A DNA stretch of 64,000 bases from Leptospira kmetyi serovar Malaysia str. Bejo-Iso9. Its GTDB lineage: Bacteria > Spirochaetota > Leptospiria > Leptospirales > Leptospiraceae. The notes beneath the pieces are model-generated. The model had not been told where the DNA came from. It searched no databases and saw only the letters and a list, made by a program, of their open reading frames with translations. The position numbers and the translations under genes are program-made. Shown in pieces: positions 53,014 to 61,841 of this stretch (positions within the stretch are counted from its first letter, which is position 1; each line of letters begins with the position of its first letter). The stretch is from contig NZ_AHMP02000003.1 in NCBI RefSeq assembly GCF_000243735.2, positions 2,034,001 to 2,098,000 of the forward strand, read 5' to 3'.

Positions 53014-53913
53014 TCAAGGAACGATGATTTTTTTAACCGTATAACTGTCCGAAAATCCGGAGGCCCGATCCGCGACGGCATACGAAGAGATCGCGATACA
53101 GGCTTCGTTGTAGGTTCCCGTATCGAAACCGACCTTCGGGGTTTCGTAGGTTCCCGGTGCGACGGGATTACCCGCGTCTTCGTACAATTCTATGTATTGA
53201 AACGGAACCGGACCGGTTCCGCCCGTTGCTGTGCCGTTATTCAAATCGAGATAAACGTAGTAAGCCGGTTCCGGATTCACATAACGTGAAAAGAATTCCA
53301 TATTCGTTCCGTTCATCGAAACTTGAATACAATGATCCGAACAATCTCCGATCGTAACGGGAGCGGAGACCGCACCGGCGCACACTCCGGCAGGCGGAGT
53401 AGGCGCTGTGGAAATAATTTCTTTAGAGGAATTCCCGAACTGACTTTGAGCGATCACGATGATCTTATACGATTGGCTGACCTCGGGAGAAAGAAAAACG
53501 AAAGTGTCCGGACTCCCCGGTTCCGTGCTGAGTTTTTCCGTGATATAAGTCGTAACACTGACCCCGTCGGGTTTGAGTTGGAGAATCGCAGGTCTTCCCA
53601 AATACGCCTTATACGTAACGGGAAACGAAACCTGATTTTTTAAGGAGAATTTCACAGATACGATTTGATACGGATCGCCGGAGATGACGCGGTATTCGGT
53701 GGTCACGTTCAGATTGTTCAGAACCGGACCGTTGCTCGTCTCCACGGGAGAATGCGAACCGCCGGTAGGAACGGACTTATCCCCTCCTCCCAAAAGAAAA
53801 ATCAAAGCGCTCGAGAAATCTCCGGCTCCGGAAGCGCCTCCGCAATTCCCGAAAAGGAGAATCATTGAGAACAAGAATCGAATCGAAATCGACGTTTGAG
53901 AAAAAGATTTCAT
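53014..53913 (-). CDS. Lipoprotein with beta-rich domain, unknown function
   Basis: The 299-residue product has a signal peptide ending in LLFGNC, a spirochaetal-style lipobox. After a Gly/Ser/Pro-rich linker (about 25-60) it shows two beta-rich parts. The first (about 65-165) looks like a fibronectin/immunoglobulin-type domain. The second (about 175-299) has four cysteines (CAGAV, CSDHC, NEACIA) and several aromatic strands. No named family is recognised. It converges on the histidine kinase gene with 15 bases between stops. Confidence 0.65.
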   Translation of the reverse strand: MKSFSQTSISIRFLFSMILLFGNCGGASGAGDFSSALIFLLGGGDKSVPTGGSHSPVETSNGPVLNNLNVTTEYRVISGDPYQIVSVKFSLKNQVSFPVTYKAYLGRPAILQLKPDGVSVTTYITEKLSTEPGSPDTFVFLSPEVSQSYKIIVIAQSQFGNSSKEIISTAPTPPAGVCAGAVSAPVTIGDCSDHCIQVSMNGTNMEFFSRYVNPEPAYYVYLDLNNGTATGGTGPVPFQYIELYEDAGNPVAPGTYETPKVGFDTGTYNEACIAISSYAVADRASGFSDSYTVKKIIVP

Positions 53914-54206
53914 GGTGTTTTTAGAAAATTCCTATATTAAAATATGCCAATGGACACATTATAAAAAACGAATTTACCGAGAGTCGAGGAGAATTCGATC
54001 GAAGCGGTGGGCGCTAATTCCCAGTTTATAAGAGAGGACGCGTCCGATAGATTCGCCTAACGGCGATACTTCGAAAAATGCGTGTTAGGTGATTTAGAAA
54101 TATGACAGGTTTCGACCGATGTTATTTTAGATCGGTCCAGATCGAATCCGTCGCGGAGTTCTTTTGGAAATACACCGGCGACGGAATCGCATTCAAAATC
54201 CTGAAT

Positions 54207-54641
54207 TTACTTTTTGGATAAGAATTGGCAGGCTTCCGATTTCTGAATCGGATTGTTCGGAGACATCATCTCGGAACAGGAAGTTTTTTCGATAATCGCA
54301 AGACAATCCTTAGCGGCTTGCAATTTTTCGGGAGTCGCGTCCTTGAACTCGTCCGCTTCCGTTTTTCCGGTTTTTGCGCGTTGTTCTGCGGCGGATTTTT
54401 CCATGGATTCCATACAAGCTTCTTTGGATTGAAGCATCGGAGGAATGAATTTTCTCTGCGCTTCCGGCATTTTGCCGAATTGTTCCTGAGCGCATTCTAC
54501 GGTTTTAGAACAAGCGATTTCCTTGGACTTAGCGGCTAAAGCCTGCATTTCCGCGGCGATATTACCGCCTGATTTTCCGCAGTTCATCGCAAACAGAAGA
54601 ACCGCGATAGAAACGAACAAACTCTTGATTGTGTGATTCAT
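54207..54641 (-). CDS. Small cysteine-rich lipoprotein, unknown function
   Basis: The 144-residue protein has a signal ending in AMNCGKSGG, a typical lipobox. The mature part is helical and has seven Cys besides the lipid-anchored one (for example IACSKTVEC and AKDCLAII), which could form disulfides in the periplasm. I know Leptospira lipoproteins of this general pattern but cannot assign a role. Both flanks are intergenic: about 290 bases on the left with nothing recognisable and about 100 on the right. Confidence 0.7.
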   Translation of the reverse strand: MNHTIKSLFVSIAVLLFAMNCGKSGGNIAAEMQALAAKSKEIACSKTVECAQEQFGKMPEAQRKFIPPMLQSKEACMESMEKSAAEQRAKTGKTEADEFKDATPEKLQAAKDCLAIIEKTSCSEMMSPNNPIQKSEACQFLSKK

Positions 54642-54745
54642 GACCCTATCCTTTTTTAAAGCAAGAGAATGGATCGCCCGTACATTTTGAAAATAAATTT
54701 TTTCTAAACCGGCTTCTCTTTTCTAAGAAGTCGGTTTAGAGGGTA

Positions 54746-56218
54746 TTAAACGACTTCGGCCAAAGTCCTTTGTTCCTCATTCTTAAACAATTTATGAACG
54801 GTCGCTTTTTGACCCACACCCTTGAGAGAAGCTTCGTGTCTTTCCGTATCGTATCCTCGCAGACTCAATTCTTCCCTGATTCCCGCGCTGGAAAGAATCG
54901 GCTCCGTGACCCAGATTTCTCCGGCGGACGCGAGCGCTTGCACCCGTGCCGCTATGTTTACGCTTTGTCCGAAGTAATCCAAACGTTCGTCGTTGATCAC
55001 CGCAAGCGCGGGGCCCTCGTTCAATCCTACCTTTAAACCGATCTCGTGTCCGTGTTCTTTGAATTCTTCGTTCATCCGATCGATACGGGACATCATTTCA
55101 AGCGAAGCGAACAATCCGTCCAATGGACTGGAGAACGTGGCCATGATCGCGTCTCCCATCGTCTTTACGATGGCGCCGTTGAATTTTTTCACCGTTTCCG
55201 CAAGAAGTCTAAAATGTTCCTGAACGAGGCGATACGCGAGAATATCTCCGGCCTTATCATACATCTCCGTAGATCCTCTGAGATCCGTAAAAAGAATCGT
55301 GAGACTTTTTACGTTGAGATTCAACTTGTTGCTCAACTGTTGAACTCGAAACAATTCCCGAAAAGTCTGATTGTTCAAAAGCATCTTCGCGGTGAGAAAG
55401 GGTTCGATATAAGTCGGGTGTTTATCAACGATTTCTAATATTCTTTTTAGATTGGGTTTGATGATCAGAAATCCGGACTTTGCGATCGTTCGATTGGAAA
55501 CCTTGACCTCGTATTTTCCCGGAGAAAGATGCAACTCGATCGGAGTAAAACCGGTCGGAAGCAGACTTAAATCGATGATCCGATCTTCGGTGGTTTCCTT
55601 CGCGTCGAAATACAAAAAGACCGCGGAGTTATTCTCCACCGAACTAAACTGATACGCGGGAACGTCCGTCGCGTCGAGAATCATTTTTTCCGTCGCGCCC
55701 GGTTCGATCACGATCAAATCCTTCGAGTTCGAATGAATAAAGTCCAGAAGTTCTTTGGATTTATGAAAGTTGCCGGATATATGATATTTCAAATACGTAA
55801 TCGCGTCCGTCAAAGGATTCAAATTTTGTTTTTTAAGAGACGGATTCACGGAGAAACTCACTTCTACTTGATCGTCCAAGGTCGTAGGAACGTCCATGTT
55901 GCAGATATAACAGTGAAAACTTTTTTCTTCGATCTGATCGAGAGAAGTATGAGAAGACGCGACTCCTCCGCAAGCGGGGCAAATCATATTGTATGAAAAA
56001 TCCAAAAGTCCGATTTTACCCGCATGAAGAAATAGATCGATGGATTCTCCCGCTTCAAAGCCGTTGTCCTTTGCGAAACGAATCGGATTGATCCGATGGA
56101 GTTGCCATTCGTCTTGGCTTCTTAATTTTTCCGTAAAACGTGCGATTGATTTTTTAGATAAAACGCCGAATCCTTCGAGAGCTTTTTTCTTTTGTTCGAA
56201 AAGGGTTTCGTTCCACAT
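54746..56218 (-). CDS. Soluble adenylate/guanylate cyclase with N-terminal zinc-containing domain
   Basis: The 490-residue protein lacks membrane segments. Its N-terminal 110 residues carry CPACGG and CYICN (about 80-85 and 103-107), a probable zinc site, followed by a beta-rich region (about 165-265). A class III cyclase domain follows (about 300-480): LTILFTDLRGSTEMYD, VKTMGDAIMATF, GLNEGPALAVIN, and DYFGQSVNIAARVQAL. The two metal Asp are in FTDLRG and MGDAI. The layout matches an N-terminal DUF5939-type cyclase common in Leptospira and other bacteria. The signal sensed is unknown. Confidence 0.85.
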   Translation of the reverse strand: MWNETLFEQKKKALEGFGVLSKKSIARFTEKLRSQDEWQLHRINPIRFAKDNGFEAGESIDLFLHAGKIGLLDFSYNMICPACGGVASSHTSLDQIEEKSFHCYICNMDVPTTLDDQVEVSFSVNPSLKKQNLNPLTDAITYLKYHISGNFHKSKELLDFIHSNSKDLIVIEPGATEKMILDATDVPAYQFSSVENNSAVFLYFDAKETTEDRIIDLSLLPTGFTPIELHLSPGKYEVKVSNRTIAKSGFLIIKPNLKRILEIVDKHPTYIEPFLTAKMLLNNQTFRELFRVQQLSNKLNLNVKSLTILFTDLRGSTEMYDKAGDILAYRLVQEHFRLLAETVKKFNGAIVKTMGDAIMATFSSPLDGLFASLEMMSRIDRMNEEFKEHGHEIGLKVGLNEGPALAVINDERLDYFGQSVNIAARVQALASAGEIWVTEPILSSAGIREELSLRGYDTERHEASLKGVGQKATVHKLFKNEEQRTLAEVV

Positions 56219-56905
56219 AACATTCTCCTCCGGTCTAAACCGAAAACGAATCTATTTTCCTTCGACTTCATTCTTTGGCAAGCATTTTGTAACTTTTTTT
56301 ATTACATATGCCGCGATCCATAGAGAGCGGCATAGCCTGAGATAGCGGAGCGCAATCGAAGGCTCTCAGCGAAGCAGAGAAAAACACCACTCACTTACCA
56401 AATCACACTGCCTCCAACTCAGCGAGGCTGAGAAACTCAAAACCGCCATTGCCAAATCACACCGTCTTTCCAACAAGGCCGAGAAAACCCGCCGTAGTTC
56501 CGACCTTTTTCCAAATCCCCGATCTCTTTATGTTCGTTGATTCCCGTTAAACGCCCGGAAATCCCGAGGAGTTCCCGCAAAATTCGGAAAGAAATGACGG
56601 AACTCCAATCGAATTTCAAGATATTCTTGCATTCCAATCACCAAACGGCGATTTGATCGGCTTTCATGTCGGAATTCAAACGAATCCCTAAAAAATATAT
56701 ATCTAGTTTTTTTGATTTGATTTTTGCCGTCGAATGTCGTACTTAAAATTCTTTCCGGAGAAGGTTTGTCGGAACAATCATTGATAAGTTCTTGACAAGA
56801 TCAAATTCTCGAAAACGAAAACGATCCGCTCGAAGGAAAAAACAAAAAAGAAAACAGCGTTATCCGCGCTTCAACAGATCCGCAAAACAGAAATAAAAAG
56901 AGAAT
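56219..56905. other. Intergenic region with degenerate tandem repeats
   Basis: No convincing gene. Near 56308-56333 there is an ATGCCGC/GCGGCAT inverted repeat. Between 56366 and about 56490, two to three imperfect 51-54 base units recur: TCAGCGAAGCAGAGAAA (56366), TCAGCGAGGCTGAGAAA (56419) and AGGCCGAGAAAAC (56476), with CCAAATCACAC at 56398 and 56452. The stretch from about 56690 is AT-rich and includes the fabF promoter region. Confidence 0.5.
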
Positions 56906-58195
56906 ATGGACAAAACAAAAGCAAGCAAGAACTCGAGAGTTGCAATCACCGGAATCGGAGTGATTCTCCCGAACACGTATTCGGTGGATACGTTTTGGAA
57001 AAATCTTTCCGAAGGAAACTCTCAGATAGACACGATCACTCGTTTCTCGACCGACGACATGCCCGTAAAGGTCGCGGCGGAAATGAACGACTTCGACTGG
57101 AAAAAATTCTTACCCGATCTCAACGAAAAACACGCAAAAAATTATAACCGAGAAACCTTCGCGATCATGTCCGCGATGGAAGAAGCGAGAAGGGACGCAA
57201 AACTCGAAAAGGATTCCGTCGATCCTTCCAAGGTCGGATTCATCGACTCGTCTTCCAGAGCATCTCTCGCATGGTGGGAACACGCTTGGAAACTCTATCA
57301 CGAAGAAAAAAACTCGAGCGTATTCGATCGTTATTCGGTGCTTACTTCCATGGCGTCCAATCCGACCAATCTCACGGCGATCTATGCGAACATTCAAGGT
57401 TTCGTAACTACGATCACCGCGGCCTGCGTCGGCGGGCATCACGCGATCAGTCTTTGTTATCAGGCGATTCGTAAAGGAAGAGCGGAAGTGATGTATGCGG
57501 GAGGCCACGAGTTTCCCTTGATCAAACCCTTGATGATGATGTATTCCGATCCGGCGAGTTCCGTTATGTCCGCCGAAAAAAATAATCCGAAGTCGGCGAT
57601 CAAACCGTACGATCGAAATCGGGACGGATTTATTTTAGGCGAAGGCGCCGCTGTTCTTTGTATGGAAAGAATGGATCACGCGCTCGCAAGAGGCGCCAAA
57701 ATCTACGCCGAAGTATTGGGAACCTTCAGTTACAACGAGGCCGATCACGCGATGAGAATGGATCTTACGGGCAAAAAAGCCGCGGCCGGTTTAAACCGAC
57801 TTCTAAAAATCAGCGGACTCAGACTCGGTGATATCGATTATTTCTGCGGACACGGAACTGCGACGATCAACAACGATATGGCGGAAAGTCGAGCTCTCAA
57901 AGTGCTCTACAACGGACTCGCAAAAAATAAATGGGCTCCTCTCGGATCGATCAAACCGATCTTCGGTCATACTTTCGGGGCCGCGGGGATCATCAACGTC
58001 GCGGCGACCGCGATGATGCTCGAAAAAGGAATCATCTGTCCCACGATCAATCTCAAGGACGTCGATCCCGAATGCGATCACGATCATATCACGGAGGGAG
58101 CGAGAAAGGTCCGTCTTAGAAACGCGATCTCGATGGCGTTCGCGATCGGAAGCCAATCTTCCTTCGTGAGTCTGACCGCTCCGGACATACTTTAA
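56906..58195 (+). CDS. fabF: 3-oxoacyl-ACP synthase II (FabF family)
   Basis: The 429-residue protein is a KAS II-type condensing enzyme. The nucleophile is Cys174 in ITAACVGGHHAIS. The two catalytic His lie in CGHGTATINNDM (near 315) and FGHTFGAAGIINV (near 350), and IKPYDRNRDGFILGEGAA near 230 is typical. The usual TACASG is TAACVGG, a mild deviation. It elongates acyl-ACP with malonyl-ACP. SiaB-like and PP2C genes follow. The location outside a fab cluster suggests a specialised rather than sole FabF. Confidence 0.88.
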   Translation: MDKTKASKNSRVAITGIGVILPNTYSVDTFWKNLSEGNSQIDTITRFSTDDMPVKVAAEMNDFDWKKFLPDLNEKHAKNYNRETFAIMSAMEEARRDAKLEKDSVDPSKVGFIDSSSRASLAWWEHAWKLYHEEKNSSVFDRYSVLTSMASNPTNLTAIYANIQGFVTTITAACVGGHHAISLCYQAIRKGRAEVMYAGGHEFPLIKPLMMMYSDPASSVMSAEKNNPKSAIKPYDRNRDGFILGEGAAVLCMERMDHALARGAKIYAEVLGTFSYNEADHAMRMDLTGKKAAAGLNRLLKISGLRLGDIDYFCGHGTATINNDMAESRALKVLYNGLAKNKWAPLGSIKPIFGHTFGAAGIINVAATAMMLEKGIICPTINLKDVDPECDHDHITEGARKVRLRNAISMAFAIGSQSSFVSLTAPDIL

Positions 58196-58210
58196 GGAAG
58201 TATAATATAA

Positions 58211-58738
58211 ATGAAATCCGGCGGACTTCATAGACAATACGATCATTCGAAAAAATTGAAATCCGTTCTCTATTACCAAGGCGCCGTGACTCACGAAATT
58301 CTCGGGAGCCTAACCGAAATTCTGAAGGATAGAATCTCCAACGAAAAAAGAAAGAATAAGATTCTCAACGTTTTCGTGGAGATGGCTCAGAACGTAAGTC
58401 ATTATTCTCTGGAAAAGGAAGGAGAATACGGAATCGGTTTGATTCTCGTCAAAGAGAAAAGCCATATCCTAAAACTTTCCACGGCCAATTTTTTGAGCGC
58501 GGAAACCGCGTCCGCCTTACAAACCAAACTCGATCACTTTTTATCTCTGACCGGAGAAGAAGTAAAGGAACTCTATCAGGAAAAAATCAAGGGCGAAAGA
58601 CCGGAGGATAGCAAAGGAGCGGGATTGGGATTTTTGGAAATATTAAAAAAATCTGATTTTCCGTTTCGTTCCTCGTTCGAGGAAACTCCGAGCGGAGATT
58701 TCTTTTTTACGCTTACCGTTTTCTTTCGCTTGGGCTGA
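58211..58738 (+). CDS. SiaB family (DUF6272) protein kinase-like protein
   Basis: The 175-residue protein matches the SiaB/DUF6272 family: LYYQGAVTHEIL near the N-terminus, KKILNVFVEMAQNVSHYS-like helix near residue 55, GIGLILVKE near 77 and GAGLGFLEILKKSD near 136. SiaB in Pseudomonas is a kinase that phosphorylates the STAS-type protein SiaC, opposed by the PP2C SiaA. Here fabF lies 15 bases upstream on the same strand and a PP2C gene converges from the other side with a 26-base overlap of the 3' ends. No SiaC gene is adjacent. Confidence 0.75.
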   Translation: MKSGGLHRQYDHSKKLKSVLYYQGAVTHEILGSLTEILKDRISNEKRKNKILNVFVEMAQNVSHYSLEKEGEYGIGLILVKEKSHILKLSTANFLSAETASALQTKLDHFLSLTGEEVKELYQEKIKGERPEDSKGAGLGFLEILKKSDFPFRSSFEETPSGDFFFTLTVFFRLG

Positions 58739-59531
58739 GCTTCCAAGGTTCGGCGTGCGAAAGCGCCATCTCTTTGACTTCGATCACGATCACGGACGTG
58801 TTGTCCTTGGTCATTCTCAGGTTGGCTTCTTCCGAAAGATGAGAACAAGCCTCTTTTGCGTTCGAAGCGTTTCGTAGAATCTCTTCGAGATCGTCTATCT
58901 TAATCACGTCGGTCAATCCGTCCGTACAAAGAAGAATGCGATCCCCTTCGCTTAACGAATTCGTTATATCGAACAAATCCATCTGAAGATCGGTGGTGCC
59001 GCCGCCGATACAACTCGTGATATAACTTCTTGAAATCTGATTTCCTTTGACCGTATCCGAAAAGGAATGATCGACCGTGATCTTATGAACGCCTTGAGAG
59101 GAAAGATGATAAGCCCTGCTGTCTCCCATGTTGAAAACGAGAACCTTTCTTCTTCCGAAGAGAACGCCGACTAACGTGGTTCCCATTCCGAGTCTTCCGG
59201 TCGCTTTTGCGTGATCGTTGATCTCGTGATTGATTTTGCGGAAAAGATTCTGCCAACCGGCTCTCGGCAATTCTTCCAAAGGTTGAATCGCACGTTCGGT
59301 CCAAGCGAGTTTTTCCAAGGTCATACGACTTGCGATTTCTCCGGAGATATGTCCGCCCATTCCGTCCGCAAGAGCGAGAATCATAGGAGCCACCGCGGAA
59401 TCCCGATCTCCGGAAGAAGCAAACGAACCCGATACGGTTCCGGCGACGATCTCGCCGGAAACATACATCGAATCCTCGTTATGCGAACGAAAGTTTCCTT
59501 TTTCCGTTATTCCGAAGTAGTTGATAATCAT
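58713..59531 (-). CDS. PP2C-type protein serine/threonine phosphatase
   Basis: The 272-residue protein carries the PP2C motifs in order: KGNFRSHNEDSMYV near residue 13, LALADGMGGHISGEIAS near 54, GTTLVGVLF, FNMGDSRAYHLS near 138, LCTDGLTDVI near 201 and KDNTSVIVIEV near 240. These Asp residues bind the two metals. There is no membrane or sensor domain. It dephosphorylates serine/threonine phosphoproteins. Its 3' end overlaps the SiaB-like gene tail-to-tail, which suggests opposing activities on one target. Confidence 0.9.
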   Translation of the reverse strand: MIINYFGITEKGNFRSHNEDSMYVSGEIVAGTVSGSFASSGDRDSAVAPMILALADGMGGHISGEIASRMTLEKLAWTERAIQPLEELPRAGWQNLFRKINHEINDHAKATGRLGMGTTLVGVLFGRRKVLVFNMGDSRAYHLSSQGVHKITVDHSFSDTVKGNQISRSYITSCIGGGTTDLQMDLFDITNSLSEGDRILLCTDGLTDVIKIDDLEEILRNASNAKEACSHLSEEANLRMTKDNTSVIVIEVKEMALSHAEPWKLSPSERKR

Positions 59532-59710
59532 GGAGAAACACTGGAAATTGAAATAATTTCCGAAAATCTATTATAAATATGTGTCATTAGCGAACTTCAA
59601 GAACAAATCTTCGCCAAATAATTTTTTTATTATAGATCAGACTGGTTCATGATATTTTTTCTCTCAAATTTTTCCATCAAAAGGTTTCTCAAAAACGAAA
59701 ATTCATTTTG

Positions 59711-60469
59711 CTACTTCGCCGAATACCCTCCGTCAACCGGAATCGCCGTTCCAGTTATAAATGAGGAATCTTCGCTACAAAGCCAGACCACCGTTTTTGC
59801 GATCTCTTCGGGCGTTGCAATTCTGTGAAGAGGATGCAGTTTGACGAGTTGTCTTTCCGCTTCTTCGGGATCTTTTGCGAGATGAAACAGTTCGTCCAAA
59901 ATTTCGGTCTTCACTGCGCCGGGACAAATCGCGTTCACTCGTATATTCTTCTTTGCGTATTCCAAAGCGGCGCTTTTTGTTAATCCGACAACGCCGTGTT
60001 TCGCGGCGGCGTACGGATTGATCCCCACGACCCCGTTGATCCCGGAGATCGAAGAGACGTTGACCACGGCCCCTCCTCCCGCTTTTAGAATTTCGGGAAT
60101 CTGATATTTCATCGAAAGCCACGCGCCCTTTAAGTTCACGTTAACCACGTTGTCCCAGACGTTTTCGGGATATTCGTGAAGAGGATGATTGAGGCCCATG
60201 ATTCCCGCGTTGTTGACTCCGAAGTCGAGCCTTCCGAATTTTTCGATCGCAACGTCCACGACTCGTTTCACTTGTTCGCCCGAGGTTACGTCGCAGGTTA
60301 CGAAATGAACGTCTCCGCCTTTTCCGCGGATTTCCGTTTCGAGTTTTTTTCCCTCGTCGAGTCTGCGACCGCAGAACACTACTTTTACGCCTCTTAAGAC
60401 GAACTCTTGAACGACCGCCTTTCCGATTCCGGTGCTTCCTCCGGTCACCATTGCGACTTTGTCTTTCAT
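59711..60469 (-). CDS. Short-chain dehydrogenase/reductase
   Basis: The 252-residue SDR has VTGGSTGIGKAVVQEF at the N-terminus, CDVTSGEQ near residue 60, VNNAGIMG near 86 and the catalytic Ser-Tyr-Lys in SSISGINGVVGINPYAAAKHG near 138-160. NAICPGAVKTEI and the C-terminal TGTAIPVDGGYSA are also typical. Arg in FCGRR suggests NADP binding. It follows the thioesterase-fusion gene by 40 bases on the same strand and probably shares its transcript. The substrate is unknown but acyl-type chemistry fits the context. Confidence 0.87.
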   Translation of the reverse strand: MKDKVAMVTGGSTGIGKAVVQEFVLRGVKVVFCGRRLDEGKKLETEIRGKGGDVHFVTCDVTSGEQVKRVVDVAIEKFGRLDFGVNNAGIMGLNHPLHEYPENVWDNVVNVNLKGAWLSMKYQIPEILKAGGGAVVNVSSISGINGVVGINPYAAAKHGVVGLTKSAALEYAKKNIRVNAICPGAVKTEILDELFHLAKDPEEAERQLVKLHPLHRIATPEEIAKTVVWLCSEDSSFITGTAIPVDGGYSAK

Positions 60470-60509
60470 GGAATTCTCCGAAATATAGTTTAGAATTTTA
60501 GAATATACT

Positions 60510-61379
60510 TTAAATCAGTTTTCTCGTCTTTCCGTTTCGGACCCGGACGAGATATTTTTTGAGATGTCCGTTGATGACTTCCAGATCGGACAATTCTTTT
60601 TCGATGGAATAAACCTTCAGATCCTGCACGAGAACCAAAAGATATCTCAGTTCTTCGAGATGCACTTTCGCCTTGAGAATGTTCTTGATCTTTTCGGAAA
60701 GAATTCTGCTACCCCAGGCTCCCGCGATTCTTACGGGAAGAAGGGTCGCGACCGATCGGATATGTTCGAACAAGGGTCCGTGTTCTTTCAGTTTCGCCGC
60801 GTCCATTTTGTTTCCGAGCGCATATACTTTCAAAATCAGATCGTGAGCGAGACGAAGCACTTCGAGCTTGTCGAAGTTGCGGATCTGCGTGGAACTCTGA
60901 TGTGCGCTTCCCGCTTCGGTTCCGACCACAGGAGACGGATAAGAAGGAATCTTTCCTTCCGTAAAAATCTTTCTGAATCCTTCCGGAATCGGCACTACTT
61001 TACGGATGGAATAATCGAAAAACAAAACGCGGATCTTTACGAGGGAAACCTTCTCCCTTCTCTGATCTTTCGACAAACGAAACGTGAGATCGAAGGACTT
61101 CTCGGCCAGATTATTTAATACGACGTCGATCTTTACCTGATCCCCGTAGAGAAGTTCTCCTTGATAAAGAATTCCGGCGTTGGCGAAGATGATGCTCTTT
61201 CCGTAGATATCCGTGACGCTGAACCCGAGATATTGAAAGAACTGAAGATGAGCTTCCATCACGATGTCGAGAATGGACGCGAACGATACGTGAATGTCCA
61301 ACGCGAGATCCGTTTTTCGTATGGATAACTCCGTCGAAAAATGATACTGCTCCGGAAATTCGATTTGTATCTCTGTCAT
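60510..61379 (-). CDS. Thioesterase (hot-dog) fused to an S23-type four-helix bundle
   Basis: The 289-residue protein has two parts. Residues 10-140 form an acyl-CoA thioesterase-like hot-dog fold: IRKTDLALDIHVSFASILDIVM, HLQFFQYLGFS, GELLYGDQVKIDVVL. Residues 165-285 resemble the 23S rRNA intervening-sequence/four-helix bundle family: IRNFDKLEVLRLAHDLILKV, ATLLPVRIAGAWG, HLEELRYLLVLVQDLKV. The linker (about 145-165) is rich in Ser and Pro. I do not know a characterised protein of this fusion. It is first in a unit with an SDR. Confidence 0.65.
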   Translation of the reverse strand: MTEIQIEFPEQYHFSTELSIRKTDLALDIHVSFASILDIVMEAHLQFFQYLGFSVTDIYGKSIIFANAGILYQGELLYGDQVKIDVVLNNLAEKSFDLTFRLSKDQRREKVSLVKIRVLFFDYSIRKVVPIPEGFRKIFTEGKIPSYPSPVVGTEAGSAHQSSTQIRNFDKLEVLRLAHDLILKVYALGNKMDAAKLKEHGPLFEHIRSVATLLPVRIAGAWGSRILSEKIKNILKAKVHLEELRYLLVLVQDLKVYSIEKELSDLEVINGHLKKYLVRVRNGKTRKLI

Positions 61380-61841
61380 AAATTTTTAGCGGCTTTCGGA
61401 AATCCTCATTGGGACATAAGAGAATTTCAAAGTATACGGTAACGTTTCGTTCGAATTCCGTCTGGAAATAAATTTCCGTTCGGGCCGAACCGAATCCGAT
61501 CGGAAAATCAAGAAACGATCCTAGTTCTTCCCTATTCTTAATTTCGGTTTTCGGAATGCTCGTCTTGAATCCGTTCCGAGTTTTGCCTTCGATTCGGTAA
61601 AAAGTTCTTGCTAGAGCGCATTCTTAAAAGAATATCTTTCCACCATTGTCATCGCTTCAATCTATGCGGTGTTTGTCGAAAATCGAAACGTATAAAAATA
61701 TTTAGGATTTCTAAAAAAAGAATTTTGAGTGTAACGATTTTTCCCTTTTTCTCGTATGCGATTCGATCAACGAAAACACCGCTTACGGTTTGAAAACGAA
61801 AATTTCGAAACGCTCGAACTTGTTCGGGAAAGATAAAATCA
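61380..61841. other. Intergenic region between divergent genes
   Basis: About 460 bases without a supported gene. It must hold the promoters of the thioesterase-fusion gene (minus strand) and the CoA-transferase gene (plus strand). No clear palindrome, terminator or RNA gene was seen. Confidence 0.4.

Noticed and set aside
56308..56333. ATGCCGC/GCGGCAT hairpin as terminator of the cyclase gene or of other transcripts
   Set aside because: The T-run lies on the wrong side, and the cyclase gene transcribes away from it.
56366..56490. Possible CRISPR array
   Set aside because: The units are degenerate, contiguous and few; there are no identical repeats with unique spacers and no cas genes.
56437..56637. 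66-codon ORF on the minus strand
   Set aside because: It spans the degenerate repeat, has no plausible RBS or domain, and is likely chance.
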